Shown here: piece by piece, positions 1 through 10,409 of the stretch
Position numbering within the stretch: position 1 is the stretch's first letter
Layout: every line of letters begins with the position of its first letter
DNA from: Acetobacteraceae bacterium
Lineage (GTDB): Bacteria > Pseudomonadota > Alphaproteobacteria > Acetobacterales > Acetobacteraceae
Reading direction: 5' to 3'
NCBI GenBank assembly: GCA_021732665.1
Contig: JAKFUL010000008.1
Coordinates: forward strand, 1 to 64,000
DNA length: 64,000 nucleotides
Notes under the pieces: generated by a model
Databases searched by the model: none
Seen by the model: the letters and a program-made list of their open reading frames with translations, nothing else
Told to the model about the DNA's origin: nothing
Translations under genes and position numbers: made by a program

Positions 1-220
1 CCCCCACCAGGGGCGACCCGCCCCTGGACCGTGGAAGACTATGGGTTGGGTGAGGGATGGGGGCGGGCTGCGCTGGCCGCAAGCGGATCGCCGGCTGCCC
101 CCCTCCCTCACCCAACCCATCACCCGGGGTGCAGGGGCCTTTCGGCCCTTGCTGGGGGGTGCAGGGGGGCAAAGCCCTCCCTGCTGCAGGCCGCTCGCGC
201 AACCTCACCCCATCCATGTC
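1..220. other. non-coding stretch downstream of the beta-oxidation gene
   Basis: No convincing gene lies here. Short open frames exist on the plus strand but have the repetitive, Pro/Arg-rich composition of GC-rich shadow frames and lack ribosome-binding sites. The stretch is filled mainly by a set of inverted repeats, annotated separately, that begin about 36 bases beyond the stop codon of the minus-strand beta-oxidation gene. Confidence 0.6.
41..184. repeat. composite hairpin repeat, copy A
   Basis: Three nested structures follow one another. First is a long inverted repeat: bases 41-57 are the exact reverse complement of 104-120, and after a bulge at 58 the G-run 59-63 can pair with the C-run 99-103. 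Second is a hairpin at 131-152 whose core reads GGGCC-TTTC-GGCCC. Third is a G-rich/C-rich hairpin at 161-184 with an AAA loop. The same order of modules recurs at 50832-50971. The position just after a stop codon suggests a 3'-end or mRNA-stabilising role, but there is no T-tract typical of an intrinsic terminator. It might equally be a REP-like dispersed repeat. Confidence 0.6.
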
Positions 221-2314
<2,094 letters not shown>

Positions 2315-2539
2315 GGCCGTTGTTCCTTCCGTCCCGGATTGCTTTTTTCTGGCGCCATGACATGCCGGGCCGCATGCCCTGTCAACCGTGCCGGGCGCCT
2401 CGCAAAGCGCGCCCGGGAAGGGCGGCGGCCTGGGGCGGCATGTCTGTTGCGCGCTGGCGGGGTGAGCGAGCTTGCCGATCCGACCAGCACCGGCCGCGCT
2501 CACATCCCGGCCTGCCCAGGAAATCCAACGCAGCCGCTC

Positions 2540-3070
2540 TCAGCGTTGCGTGGAAAGCGCAGCCTGGGCACGGGCAAAGCCGCGCATGGAGACGGCCAGG
2601 CCGACCTCCTGCCGCGTGGCATCCTGGAACACCAGGCGGGCGCCGGCGGGCTCGGCGCGCAGCCGGCGCAGCAGCGCCTCATCCACCTCCACCGTGGCGA
2701 AGCAGCCCTGCGGCACGCAGCGCTGGAAGGCCAGCGCCAGCGGCGCGCCCTCCAGGGCGAGGCGCACCTGACCGGGCAGATGCACGTTCAGCGGCACATG
2801 CGCCATGACCAGCAGCGGCCCCTGGCTGTTCAGCCGGCCGATCACCAGCTGCGCCATCGCCCGCCCCTCGGCGTTGGCGAGGGTGACGGCGGTTTCGCAA
2901 TTGCGCGGCGGCCCGGCCTCGCATCGCACCGACCAGTCACCGAAGGTGGAGACAGTGCGCTCCTGCGCGCCGGCCTGCCCGGCCAGCAGCAGCATGGCAA
3001 GGCACGGCCAGAACATGGTTCGCATCATCATTCGTCTTCTTTTGACTGTGTGCGGCCGATATGGGTCCAT
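2540..3070 (-). CDS. IalB-family (invasion-associated locus B) periplasmic protein
   Basis: The protein has an N-terminal signal peptide (hydrophobic core FWPCLAMLLLAG, cleavage near AQA/GAQ) and an IalB-like domain. It shows the typical start of the mature part (FGDWSVRCE) and paired cysteines (CE...NCE, CVPQGCF) expected to form disulfides. IalB proteins are small secreted alphaproteobacterial proteins of poorly defined function. It is the last gene of a minus-strand run: its ATG at 3070 overlaps the stop of the WcbI-like gene by one base (TGATG), implying translational coupling. A second ATG cluster at 3031 after AGAAGA would give a more conventional signal peptide and may be the real start. 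Confidence 0.8.
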   Translation of the reverse strand: MDPYRPHTVKRRRMMMRTMFWPCLAMLLLAGQAGAQERTVSTFGDWSVRCEAGPPRNCETAVTLANAEGRAMAQLVIGRLNSQGPLLVMAHVPLNVHLPGQVRLALEGAPLALAFQRCVPQGCFATVEVDEALLRRLRAEPAGARLVFQDATRQEVGLAVSMRGFARAQAALSTQR

Positions 3071-3933
3071 CAGCGCAGCATCGCCACCAGATCGGCCATG
3101 CCGGCGACCGCCAGCAACTCCTCTGGCGCAGCGGTGGCGAAGCTTTCGAACTCCGCGGCCAGGAATTCGGCCAGGGTCACATGCCGCCCCTCCATCCCCG
3201 GCAGCCTGAACAGGCTCTCCGCCGGCAAGCCCAGCCGGGCGGCGAGGGGCGGCAGCACCGGGTGGGTGGAATGCATCGCCAGATCGTCAAGGATCTCGCC
3301 GGCCTCCGGCGCGGCGTCGGGGGCGAGTAGCCCGATACGCCGGCAGATCGCCGCCGCCAGATCGGCATAGGCCCAGGCCATGGGGTGGTTCGTGCTGTGC
3401 ATGAAGCGGCCGCGTTCGCGCCAGCGGTCGATCAGCGGGGCGATGTCGATGCCATCCTGCGCGAAATGCCAGCCCGCCATGGCGCGCTCCCGCGCATAGG
3501 CCTCGAAATAGCCGAGGCGGCCGAAGACCAGCGCATTGTACAGCCCCGCCGTCGCCGCCACACCCAGCCCGGCCAGGAAGCCCGCGATGGCAATGCGCGA
3601 ATGATAATGCTGGGTGATCCCCGGCAACATGCCCCCGGCGGTGGGAACATAGACCATGTCGGGGTGGAAGCCGCCAAAGACCAGCGCGGGAAAGAAGTGC
3701 AGCGCCTTCACCCGTGGCGCCAGCAGGTCATCCTGCAGCGGGCCGAATTCGGGCGCGGCGCGCACCGAGATCACGTGGTCGCAGCCGGCATAGATGTCCG
3801 CCACCGCCTGCTGCATGGCGGGATCATGCAGCATTCCCAACTCGAAATGCTCCACCTCGCAGCCCGGCAGAAGGCCGCGCAGCGAATCGGCCAGCAGGCG
3901 ATGCTGGCAATTGAACAGGATGCCGACCCTCAA
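3070..3933 (-). CDS. WcbI-like polysaccharide biosynthesis protein (287 aa)
   Basis: The N-terminus (MRVGILFNCQHRLLADSL) and the length resemble the WcbI family, named after a capsule gene of Burkholderia pseudomallei whose product binds CoA and is thought to be an acetyltransferase. I see no signal peptide, so a cytosolic role in surface-polymer modification is likely. It overlaps the upstream GSCFA gene by four bases (ATGA) and the downstream IalB gene by one base, so the three are almost certainly co-translated. Assignment rests on family resemblance only; the catalytic residues are not certain to me. Confidence 0.7.
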   Translation of the reverse strand: MRVGILFNCQHRLLADSLRGLLPGCEVEHFELGMLHDPAMQQAVADIYAGCDHVISVRAAPEFGPLQDDLLAPRVKALHFFPALVFGGFHPDMVYVPTAGGMLPGITQHYHSRIAIAGFLAGLGVAATAGLYNALVFGRLGYFEAYARERAMAGWHFAQDGIDIAPLIDRWRERGRFMHSTNHPMAWAYADLAAAICRRIGLLAPDAAPEAGEILDDLAMHSTHPVLPPLAARLGLPAESLFRLPGMEGRHVTLAEFLAAEFESFATAAPEELLAVAGMADLVAMLR

Positions 3934-5012
3934 GGCGCGCCGCCGCCTTCCGCCGCCAGCAAATCCTCGTCGCAGATGATTTTCACCCGCGCCTCGTATT
4001 CCGCGCGCATCGCCTCGGTGACCACCGGCGGCGCTTCGGGGCCGGGTGGCGCGTCGTGCAACGACCGCTCCGCGGTCGCGCTGAGCATATGCCGGTTGAA
4101 CAGCGCCATCACCCGCGCAACCGCGGCCCCGCTCACCGCCCGCATGTCGGGCTCGAAGGCATCGGCCGCGTTCACCGGCGAGGTCACGATCTCATAGGAG
4201 GGGAAGTAGCAGACCCGGCCGTGGCGCTCGCGCATCACCTCGGCCGCCAGCCGCAGCCGGGCCTTGCTGAGCGTATTGCTGACCAGCACGTGGCGGTCCT
4301 CATGGGTGGCGGCGAGCGCCACCGGCGAGACGGTGAGGATGATGCGCACCTCGGGGTTGACCAGGCAGAGATCGGCCAGGAAGCGCTCGAGATCGGCATG
4401 CAGCTCGTCGAGGCCGAAATTGTGGAACCGCGCGGTACTGGCACCCTCGCCCACGCCCAGCACGCCGGGCGGCACGGGCAGCGCCGCGCCATCCTCGGCC
4501 AGCCAGGCCTCTGTCAGGCCAAGCGTGAAGATGAAGACATCGCATTGCTCGAACATCGCGCGCACGGCGGCGAAATGCCCCTGCCGCGCCGCGACCACCG
4601 CCTCGGCGCTCTCCAGCCCCTCGCCCAGCAGCTGCGGCCGGAACGGGTCGACCCAGCGGCCATCGGGCTTGCGCCAGGCCTCGTCACGCGGGCGCAGCAG
4701 CCCGTAGGCGCGGTGCATCAACTGCACCAGCTGCCGCGGGGTGTAGATATTGCCGAAGCCGGCGGAAAACGGGCTGTCCGGCCCAGCCTCCTCGGTCTGC
4801 AGGAAATGGCAGCCGGCGGCGGCCAAATTGCGGGCAATGTGCTGGGCGAAGCAGGAGCCGGCGGCGGCCACGGCGTCATCGGGCGCGATCTGAAACGGCA
4901 CCTGGCTGACCGGGTCGAAATCGCCCGGCCCGGCACCGCTGGGCAGCGCGCCGGCCACGGCACCGCGCCAGAATTGCCGCGGCGGAAGATGGCGATAGGG
5001 ATGAGGCTGCAT
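3930..5012 (-). CDS. GSCFA-domain protein (360 aa)
   Basis: The diagnostic motif GSCFAQH appears at about residues 51-57, followed by the conserved features of the GSCFA family: NIYTPRQLVQL and TLGLTEAW. The family has an SGNH-hydrolase-like fold and is often found in capsule or surface-glycan loci, which suggests esterase or acyl-transfer chemistry on glycans. The ATG at 5012 starts a protein without a signal peptide. The gene ends in a four-base overlap with the WcbI-like gene, and 38 bases separate it from the DUF882 gene upstream. The substrate is unknown. Confidence 0.85.
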   Translation of the reverse strand: MQPHPYRHLPPRQFWRGAVAGALPSGAGPGDFDPVSQVPFQIAPDDAVAAAGSCFAQHIARNLAAAGCHFLQTEEAGPDSPFSAGFGNIYTPRQLVQLMHRAYGLLRPRDEAWRKPDGRWVDPFRPQLLGEGLESAEAVVAARQGHFAAVRAMFEQCDVFIFTLGLTEAWLAEDGAALPVPPGVLGVGEGASTARFHNFGLDELHADLERFLADLCLVNPEVRIILTVSPVALAATHEDRHVLVSNTLSKARLRLAAEVMRERHGRVCYFPSYEIVTSPVNAADAFEPDMRAVSGAAVARVMALFNRHMLSATAERSLHDAPPGPEAPPVVTEAMRAEYEARVKIICDEDLLAAEGGGAP

Positions 5013-5050
5013 GCGGTTCGCTCACCGCCCGATGATGCGGGCGGGGCTTT

Positions 5051-5668
5051 CTACCAGCGCCGCGCCGGGCCGCAATCGAGGTGGATGAAGCCGTCGCGGC
5101 GATAGAGACCGACACCACCCAGCTGCATTTCGGCCGCCACGCGGGCCAGTTGCAGCGAGGCGCGGCCGGGCAGCTGCACATCGGCGGCCATTCCCGACAT
5201 ATGCAGCGACACCCGCGACACCCGTCGCGATTGCCGGGCACGGGCGGCGTTGGTCTCGGGCGCGCGATAGCCCGAGATCACCAGCCAGGCCTCATCGGAG
5301 CCCATGCGGGCCTGCACCGAGGCCAGCACATCGAACAGCCGCGGGTCCATGGGGGTTGCTTCCTCCATGCCCGGGTCGCGCAGCACCCAGTCGAGCTGGC
5401 GCAGCGCGTTGCGCTCATAGCGCCCATCACGCCAGTAGACGCCGGAGAAATTCTCCCCCGTCTGCACCCGGCGGATGCCCAGGGCGCGCGGGCGGCCAGC
5501 GAACACCTGGGCCACCGCTGGCGGCGCCGCCAGCGTGGCTGCACCGGCCACGGCCGCGGCGAAGAGACCCCGCCGGCCAAGCGCCGGAGAGCTTTCGCAG
5601 GCAGCCTGAAGCGCTTCGTCCTGGGCATCGCAGGCGGGGCAGGAATGGGCAAAGAGGCGCATGTTCAA
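5051..5668 (-). CDS. DUF882 / peptidase M15-like exported protein (205 aa)
   Basis: A Tat-type signal (RRGLFAAAVAGAATLA, with the RR near residue 32) precedes a DUF882 (YcbK-like) domain. Zinc-ligand motifs of the M15 superfamily are visible: SLHMSGMAADV (SxHxxGxAxD) and FIHLDCGP near the C-terminus. Such proteins are putative periplasmic murein endopeptidases or carboxypeptidases. Its start overlaps the stop of the L,D-transpeptidase gene by four bases (ATGA), so a cross-linking and a cleaving peptidoglycan enzyme appear to be co-produced. The 31 residues before the RR are unusually long and include a CPAC pair. Confidence 0.88.
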   Translation of the reverse strand: MNMRLFAHSCPACDAQDEALQAACESSPALGRRGLFAAAVAGAATLAAPPAVAQVFAGRPRALGIRRVQTGENFSGVYWRDGRYERNALRQLDWVLRDPGMEEATPMDPRLFDVLASVQARMGSDEAWLVISGYRAPETNAARARQSRRVSRVSLHMSGMAADVQLPGRASLQLARVAAEMQLGGVGLYRRDGFIHLDCGPARRW

Positions 5669-7167
5669 CTCCGTGATGCGATCGGCCGGACCGGCCCGCG
5701 TTCCATGGCGTGGAAATAGGTCTCGTCCATGCCATAGATGTCGGGGCGGACGCGAACCGTCGCGCCCTCGACCATGACCGTCTGATAGATCAGCCGCACC
5801 GGAGGCTGGCGGCGAAGCCCGATGGTGAAGGTCCGGCCTTCGCTGACGCTGCGCTGGCCGCGGTTGCGGTCCCAGCCCTCCATGCCCTCGGTCGCCATGG
5901 CGAGGAAATCCATTGGCCGGCCAAGGCGGATGCAGCCCGAGGAGAAGGCGCGCTCGCCGCGGCCGAAAAGGTGCCGGTCCGGCGTGTCATGCATGAAGAT
6001 GTCTTCGCCATTGGGCATGATGAACTTGATCCGGCCCAGCGCATTCGCCTCGCCCGGGTCCTGGCGCATGAAAAACGGGAAGTTGGTGCGGCTGTAGCTG
6101 CGCCAATCCACCGTGGTCGGATCGACCTCGACCGATTCGCCATCGATGCGCTGGAAGATGCGGGTGCCATTGCGGGTCAGTGCCAGCGGGTTGCGCTGCA
6201 GCAGCGGCAGCTTGTCCTCCACCGCGTTGCGGATCGGCACGCCCCAGGGCGGGTTGAACTGCACCGAGGTCAGCCGGGTGGAGATCAGCGGCGTCGCACG
6301 CTCCCGCCGCCCCACAATCACCGGCATCTCGAGAGTGACGGCGTCGTTCTCATACACTTTCAGCATGAAGTCGGGGATATTGACCTCGATGCGGCGCTCG
6401 CGCCCCGGGTTTGGGGCGGCGCGGCGCATGTCCATGGCGACGCGGATCGAGCGGGTATCCATCGCCGCGGTGCGGTTGAGCGCCGCCTGCGTTCCGGCGC
6501 CCACGCGGGCATCGGCTTCCAGGCCGGCCGCGGCCTGGAAGCGCCGCACCGCGGCGACCAGGGCATCATCATAGAGGTTGGGCTCGGTGACCGGGGCGGC
6601 CGCCAACACCGGGTCGGAGGCCATCAGCCGGGCGCGCAGCATCGGCACACGTTCACCGAAGCGGCCAGGCTCGATGGTACCGCCGCTGGGCACGGCGGGC
6701 AGCGCGCCGCGTGCCTCACGGGTCCGGGCATCGGCCAGGCCCCGGCGCAAGGATGCCATGCCGGCGGGCAGGTTGGCGGCACGGTCCAACACCTGGGCCG
6801 GCTCGGCGCTGGTGGTCAATTCGCCCATCCAGGAATTGAGCGGCAGGGCGCCGGTGTCGCGCCGGATATCGATACGACCGCCAGGGGGCTGGGCGCGGCC
6901 ATGCAACAGATCCTGCAGGGCAAGTCGCGCAGCGTTTTGTGTGGCGGATTGGAAGCCGTTCGGGTCGGTCAGCGCCGCCTCGCGCGGCGGGGTGCCATAC
7001 CAGGCGGGGTCGAGGCCATCGGCGTCGAGCCGACGCAGCCTGTCGGCCAGTCGCAGCATGGCCTCGGGCATCGCGCCGGATTGCGCGCGTGCAGGGACGG
7101 CGGCGGAAAAAGCGGTACCTGACAAAGCCATCAGCATCAGACGACGGTCAAGCATCGGGGCGGTCAT
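5665..7167 (-). CDS. L,D-transpeptidase, YcbB/LdtD-like (500 aa)
   Basis: This is a periplasmic enzyme expected to make 3-3 cross-links in peptidoglycan. It has an N-terminal Tat-like signal (DRRLMLMALSG), an N-terminal scaffold, a peptidoglycan-binding helical domain (around AVRRFQAAAGLEADARVG) and a C-terminal YkuD catalytic domain with FMHDTP and SSGCIRLGRP, giving the catalytic His and Cys. The ATG at 7167 is preceded by GAAGGG; a TTG nine bases further up is possible but less likely. It is the first gene of the five-gene envelope run that continues down to the IalB gene. Confidence 0.93.
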   Translation of the reverse strand: MTAPMLDRRLMLMALSGTAFSAAVPARAQSGAMPEAMLRLADRLRRLDADGLDPAWYGTPPREAALTDPNGFQSATQNAARLALQDLLHGRAQPPGGRIDIRRDTGALPLNSWMGELTTSAEPAQVLDRAANLPAGMASLRRGLADARTREARGALPAVPSGGTIEPGRFGERVPMLRARLMASDPVLAAAPVTEPNLYDDALVAAVRRFQAAAGLEADARVGAGTQAALNRTAAMDTRSIRVAMDMRRAAPNPGRERRIEVNIPDFMLKVYENDAVTLEMPVIVGRRERATPLISTRLTSVQFNPPWGVPIRNAVEDKLPLLQRNPLALTRNGTRIFQRIDGESVEVDPTTVDWRSYSRTNFPFFMRQDPGEANALGRIKFIMPNGEDIFMHDTPDRHLFGRGERAFSSGCIRLGRPMDFLAMATEGMEGWDRNRGQRSVSEGRTFTIGLRRQPPVRLIYQTVMVEGATVRVRPDIYGMDETYFHAMERGPVRPIASRS

Positions 7168-7367
7168 ACGCAGCAACCCTTCATGAAATGGGAGCGGCTA
7201 TGGCGGCTCCGGCCCGTGGATACAGCAAAAGCCACGGTTTCGCCAAGCGTTGGCATGTCGCGGGCCAACGCAACAGGTGGCGCGGCGGTGGGGTGTTGCC
7301 CACGGCGGAGATGCGGTGTCGCCGGGCCGCACGCGGCAATGGAGCACGCGCGGCCGGGAACTGCCGC

Positions 7368-7553
7368 TCAGCTGAGGGCGTAGCCGATCGCGGCGATCAC
7401 GCCGACCAGCAGCAGCAGCGCCCGCAACAATGCCCAGGTTTCACCGCGCGACTCGCCCTCTTCGGGGTGGCCCATACGGATCGCTTGCGGCTCGCGCCGC
7501 GGCTCGGCGAAGCCACTGGGGAAGTCGCCTTGATTGCCGGTTCGAGTGGTCAT
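7368..7553 (-). CDS. small single-span membrane protein (61 aa)
   Basis: A short protein with a polar, charged N-terminal half and one C-terminal hydrophobic span (ALLRALLLLVGVIAAIGYAL). The ATG at 7553 has a good GGAG ribosome-binding site six bases upstream, which decides the start. The predicted topology is a tail-anchored inner-membrane protein with the N-terminus in the cytosol. It sits alone between the transpeptidase promoter region and the MATE gene. I do not recognise the family. Confidence 0.6.
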   Translation of the reverse strand: MTTRTGNQGDFPSGFAEPRREPQAIRMGHPEEGESRGETWALLRALLLLVGVIAAIGYALS

Positions 7554-7693
7554 TGTGATCTCCATGCCAAGGGGATCCCCAAGGAGCGGGAAAACCCGAC
7601 CATGGGCTGGCATGCCCTAGTCTATTGATCACGGAGAGGTGATCAAGAGTGAATTTCGCGTGACGCGTTCAGGGTAGCGAATTTAATGCTCAT

Positions 7694-9013
7694 TCATTTT
7701 GAATGCCACACCGAAGGCCGCACCGCAGCCGCCGCCAGAACGCCATAGGCTGTAATCCCCAAGGCCACCGCCAGGAAATGGCCGGCCATGCCCATTCCCA
7801 ACGTATTGCCAAGGAACGCGCCGCCAAGCACGGCGATCCCCAGGCGTGACAGACCCGCCACCACCGGCCAGCGCATCCGCCCCGCGCCCATGGCGGCGAA
7901 ATACATCGCCATGCCCAGGCCGAAGCCGGCAAAGGCCGGACCGATATAGGACAGCGCCAGGGCGGCGATGGCCTGCACCTCGGCATCGGAGGCGAAGAAG
8001 CCGGCGAAGCGGTCAGGCGCCACGGCGACCGAGACCCCCACCACGGCACAAACCACGAAGGCCATGCCGCCGCCAACCCAGGCGGTGCGCCGGGCCAATT
8101 CCCAGTCACCGCCTCCCACCGCCCGGCCAACCAGCGCGGTCAACGCCGAGCCCACGCCGAAGGCGAGCGGGATCATCAGGAATTCCAGCCGGGCGGAGAC
8201 ACCATAGGCGGCCACCGCCGCCGGGCCGTAATCCTTGAGCTGCGCCGTCACCAGAATGGTGGTGAGGTTGGAGATGGCCGCCAAGGCACAGGCCACCGCG
8301 CCGACCGAAAGGATACGCCTGAACAGCGCCAGGGAGAACGGCACGCGCAGGCTGGGCCGGAAACCCGCGGCCCCGCTCCACACCACCCAGCCCATGGCGA
8401 TGGCAGCACCCCACATCACCACGCCGAAACCCAGGCCCAGGCCCACAAGGCCCATTCCCAAAGGCTCGGCCAGCAGCCAGCCCAGCGGCGGGAAGCACAG
8501 CCAGGCCAGGGAATTGATCCGCGCCGCCAGCGCATGCCGCCCGGCGCCCCGCAACACGGAGGCGAGCGTGTTGGTCAGCCATGCCGGCACGGCACCCAGA
8601 CCGAACATCGCCATGGCATAGGGCACGCCCTCGGCCGCCGCCTCCGGCCCACCGATCGCCGTGAGAATGGGCCAGGGGAAGACGACCAGCGCCAGGATGA
8701 ACCCCGCCGCGAAGACCATGGCGATGGTCAGCGCATGAAGCACCATGGCGCTGGCTTCCTCGGGTTTTTTCGCGCCCAGCGCGCGGGCGATGGCCGAGAC
8801 CACGCCGCCCCCCATGGCGCCGGCGCTCATCTGCCCCAACAGCAGGCCGAAGGGCAGCACCACGGCATAGCCGGCCAGGGCGGCGCGGCCCTGGCGCGCC
8901 GCGATCACCGTCTCGACCAGCAAGGCCAGCGCTTGCAGCAGGGAGAGCACGGTGGTGGGTGCTGCCAGCGCCAGCACGCCGCGGGCGATAAGGCCGGTGG
9001 AGGGCCGGCTCAC
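7694..9013 (-). CDS. MATE-family multidrug/metabolite exporter (439 aa)
   Basis: The protein is almost entirely hydrophobic, with about twelve predicted membrane spans in two repeated halves as expected for MATE antiporters (NorM/DinF type), which export organic cations or metabolites using Na+ or H+ gradients. The GTG at 9013 overlaps the stop of the upstream flavin oxidase by four bases (GTGA), and the topology fits this start; longer in-frame starts lie inside the oxidase gene. Coupling to a D-amino-acid-oxidase-like gene hints at a shared substrate, but none can be named. Confidence 0.88.
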   Translation of the reverse strand: MSRPSTGLIARGVLALAAPTTVLSLLQALALLVETVIAARQGRAALAGYAVVLPFGLLLGQMSAGAMGGGVVSAIARALGAKKPEEASAMVLHALTIAMVFAAGFILALVVFPWPILTAIGGPEAAAEGVPYAMAMFGLGAVPAWLTNTLASVLRGAGRHALAARINSLAWLCFPPLGWLLAEPLGMGLVGLGLGFGVVMWGAAIAMGWVVWSGAAGFRPSLRVPFSLALFRRILSVGAVACALAAISNLTTILVTAQLKDYGPAAVAAYGVSARLEFLMIPLAFGVGSALTALVGRAVGGGDWELARRTAWVGGGMAFVVCAVVGVSVAVAPDRFAGFFASDAEVQAIAALALSYIGPAFAGFGLGMAMYFAAMGAGRMRWPVVAGLSRLGIAVLGGAFLGNTLGMGMAGHFLAVALGITAYGVLAAAAVRPSVWHSK

Positions 9014-10260
9014 GCGAAGCGCTCCGGCGCATAGGGCGCGAGCGGAATGTTGGGCGCCGGCCCCAGCATGGCGCGCGCCAGCAATGCCCCGGTGGGGGCC
9101 GAGCCGGTGAGGCCCAAATGTCCGTGGCCGAAGGCGCACCACAGCCCCGGCCATTTCGCCACCGGGCCGATCACCGGCAGGCTGTCCGGCAGGCAGGGGC
9201 GATGGCCCATCCAGAAGCCTTCCGAGCCCGCGGTGGAAATGCCGGGGAAGACGCGCTTCACGTCATCCAGCAGATAGGCGGCGCGGCGGGGGTCGGGCTT
9301 GCGGGTCAGGCCGCCGAATTCGACCGTGCCGGCCACCCGCAGGCCCATTTCCATGGGCGAGATGAAGGCCTTGCGGTCGGCCGCCACCACCGGGCGCTCC
9401 AGGGCCAGCCCCGGTGCGGGCAGCATCACATGATAGCCGCGCTGGCTTTCCAGCGGGATGTTGTAGCCCAGCGGGCGGAGCAATTCGGCCGACCAGGCGC
9501 CGGCGGCCAGCACGGTGTATTCGGCGCGCAGGGGGCCGGCATCGGTGGCCACACCCACGGCACGGCCGCCCTCGGTGATGATGGCCTGGGCCGCGCCGCG
9601 CAGCACCACGCCGCCCATGCGTTCGACACCGCGCTGAAACGCCTGGGCATGGCGGCGCGGGTTGGCGGAGGCGCCCTGGTCGGGCGAATAGACGCCAAGC
9701 TGATAGGCGGGCGAAAGCCCGGGCTGGAAATCATGCAGATCGGCCCCGCGCAGCAGGGTGATGCACTGGCCATGGCTCTGGCGCAACGCCCAGCCGGCGG
9801 CGTCCTTCTTGTAGTGTTCGTCGTCGAAATAGAGCTGCAGCTGGCCGGTTTCGCTCAACAGGTCGGCCGCACCTTCGGCGGCGAGCATGGCGCGGTGCTG
9901 CTCGGTGGCGCCGTGCTGCAACAGGGACAGCGCCTGGGCGATCGCGGCCACCCGCGCCGGCCGGGCGCTGGCCACGAAGCGGCTGAGCCAGGGGATGAGA
10001 CGGAAGAGGTAATCCGGCGGAATGCGCAGCGCGCCGGCCGGGTTGAGCAGCATGCCCGGCACCTGGCGCAGGACCCCCGGCATGGCCAGAGGTGCGACCG
10101 AGCCGCCGGAAATGGCGCCGGCATTGCCGGAGGAGGCGCCGGAGCCCGGCTCCTCCGGGTCGAGCACCGTCACCTCCGCGCCGGATTTGGCGAGGTGCCA
10201 GGCGACGGCCAGCCCCACCACCCCGGCGCCGATGACGATGATGCGCGGCTTTTCATCCAT
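9010..10260 (-). CDS. DadA-like FAD-dependent amino-acid dehydrogenase/oxidase (416 aa)
   Basis: A DAO-fold flavoprotein. It opens with a dinucleotide-binding GxGxxG motif (VIGAGVVGLAVAWHLA), ends the first beta-alpha-beta unit at TVLDPEE, and continues with the DadA-type segment SSGNAGAISGG. Near the C-terminus, WMGHRPCLPDSLPVIG and FGHGHLGLT match the D-amino-acid dehydrogenase family. The likely reaction is oxidative deamination of a D-amino or secondary amino acid, passing electrons to the respiratory chain. ATGs at 10260 and 10269 are both possible and neither has a clear ribosome-binding site. It is divergent from the TauD gene and overlaps the MATE gene. Confidence 0.88.
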   Translation of the reverse strand: MDEKPRIIVIGAGVVGLAVAWHLAKSGAEVTVLDPEEPGSGASSGNAGAISGGSVAPLAMPGVLRQVPGMLLNPAGALRIPPDYLFRLIPWLSRFVASARPARVAAIAQALSLLQHGATEQHRAMLAAEGAADLLSETGQLQLYFDDEHYKKDAAGWALRQSHGQCITLLRGADLHDFQPGLSPAYQLGVYSPDQGASANPRRHAQAFQRGVERMGGVVLRGAAQAIITEGGRAVGVATDAGPLRAEYTVLAAGAWSAELLRPLGYNIPLESQRGYHVMLPAPGLALERPVVAADRKAFISPMEMGLRVAGTVEFGGLTRKPDPRRAAYLLDDVKRVFPGISTAGSEGFWMGHRPCLPDSLPVIGPVAKWPGLWCAFGHGHLGLTGSAPTGALLARAMLGPAPNIPLAPYAPERFA

Positions 10261-10409
10261 GCGGTGCATGCTTGACCGCGCAGCGGTGCGGAGCAAGCGC
10301 CGTGGCCGCCGGGCGCGCCATGCCCCGAGCGCATGGGCGGTGTGGCGGCCGGCGATTGACGCGCCCGCGGCCCACGCCGAACCTGTGTCGAATATGCGCG
10401 GAGGAAGCC

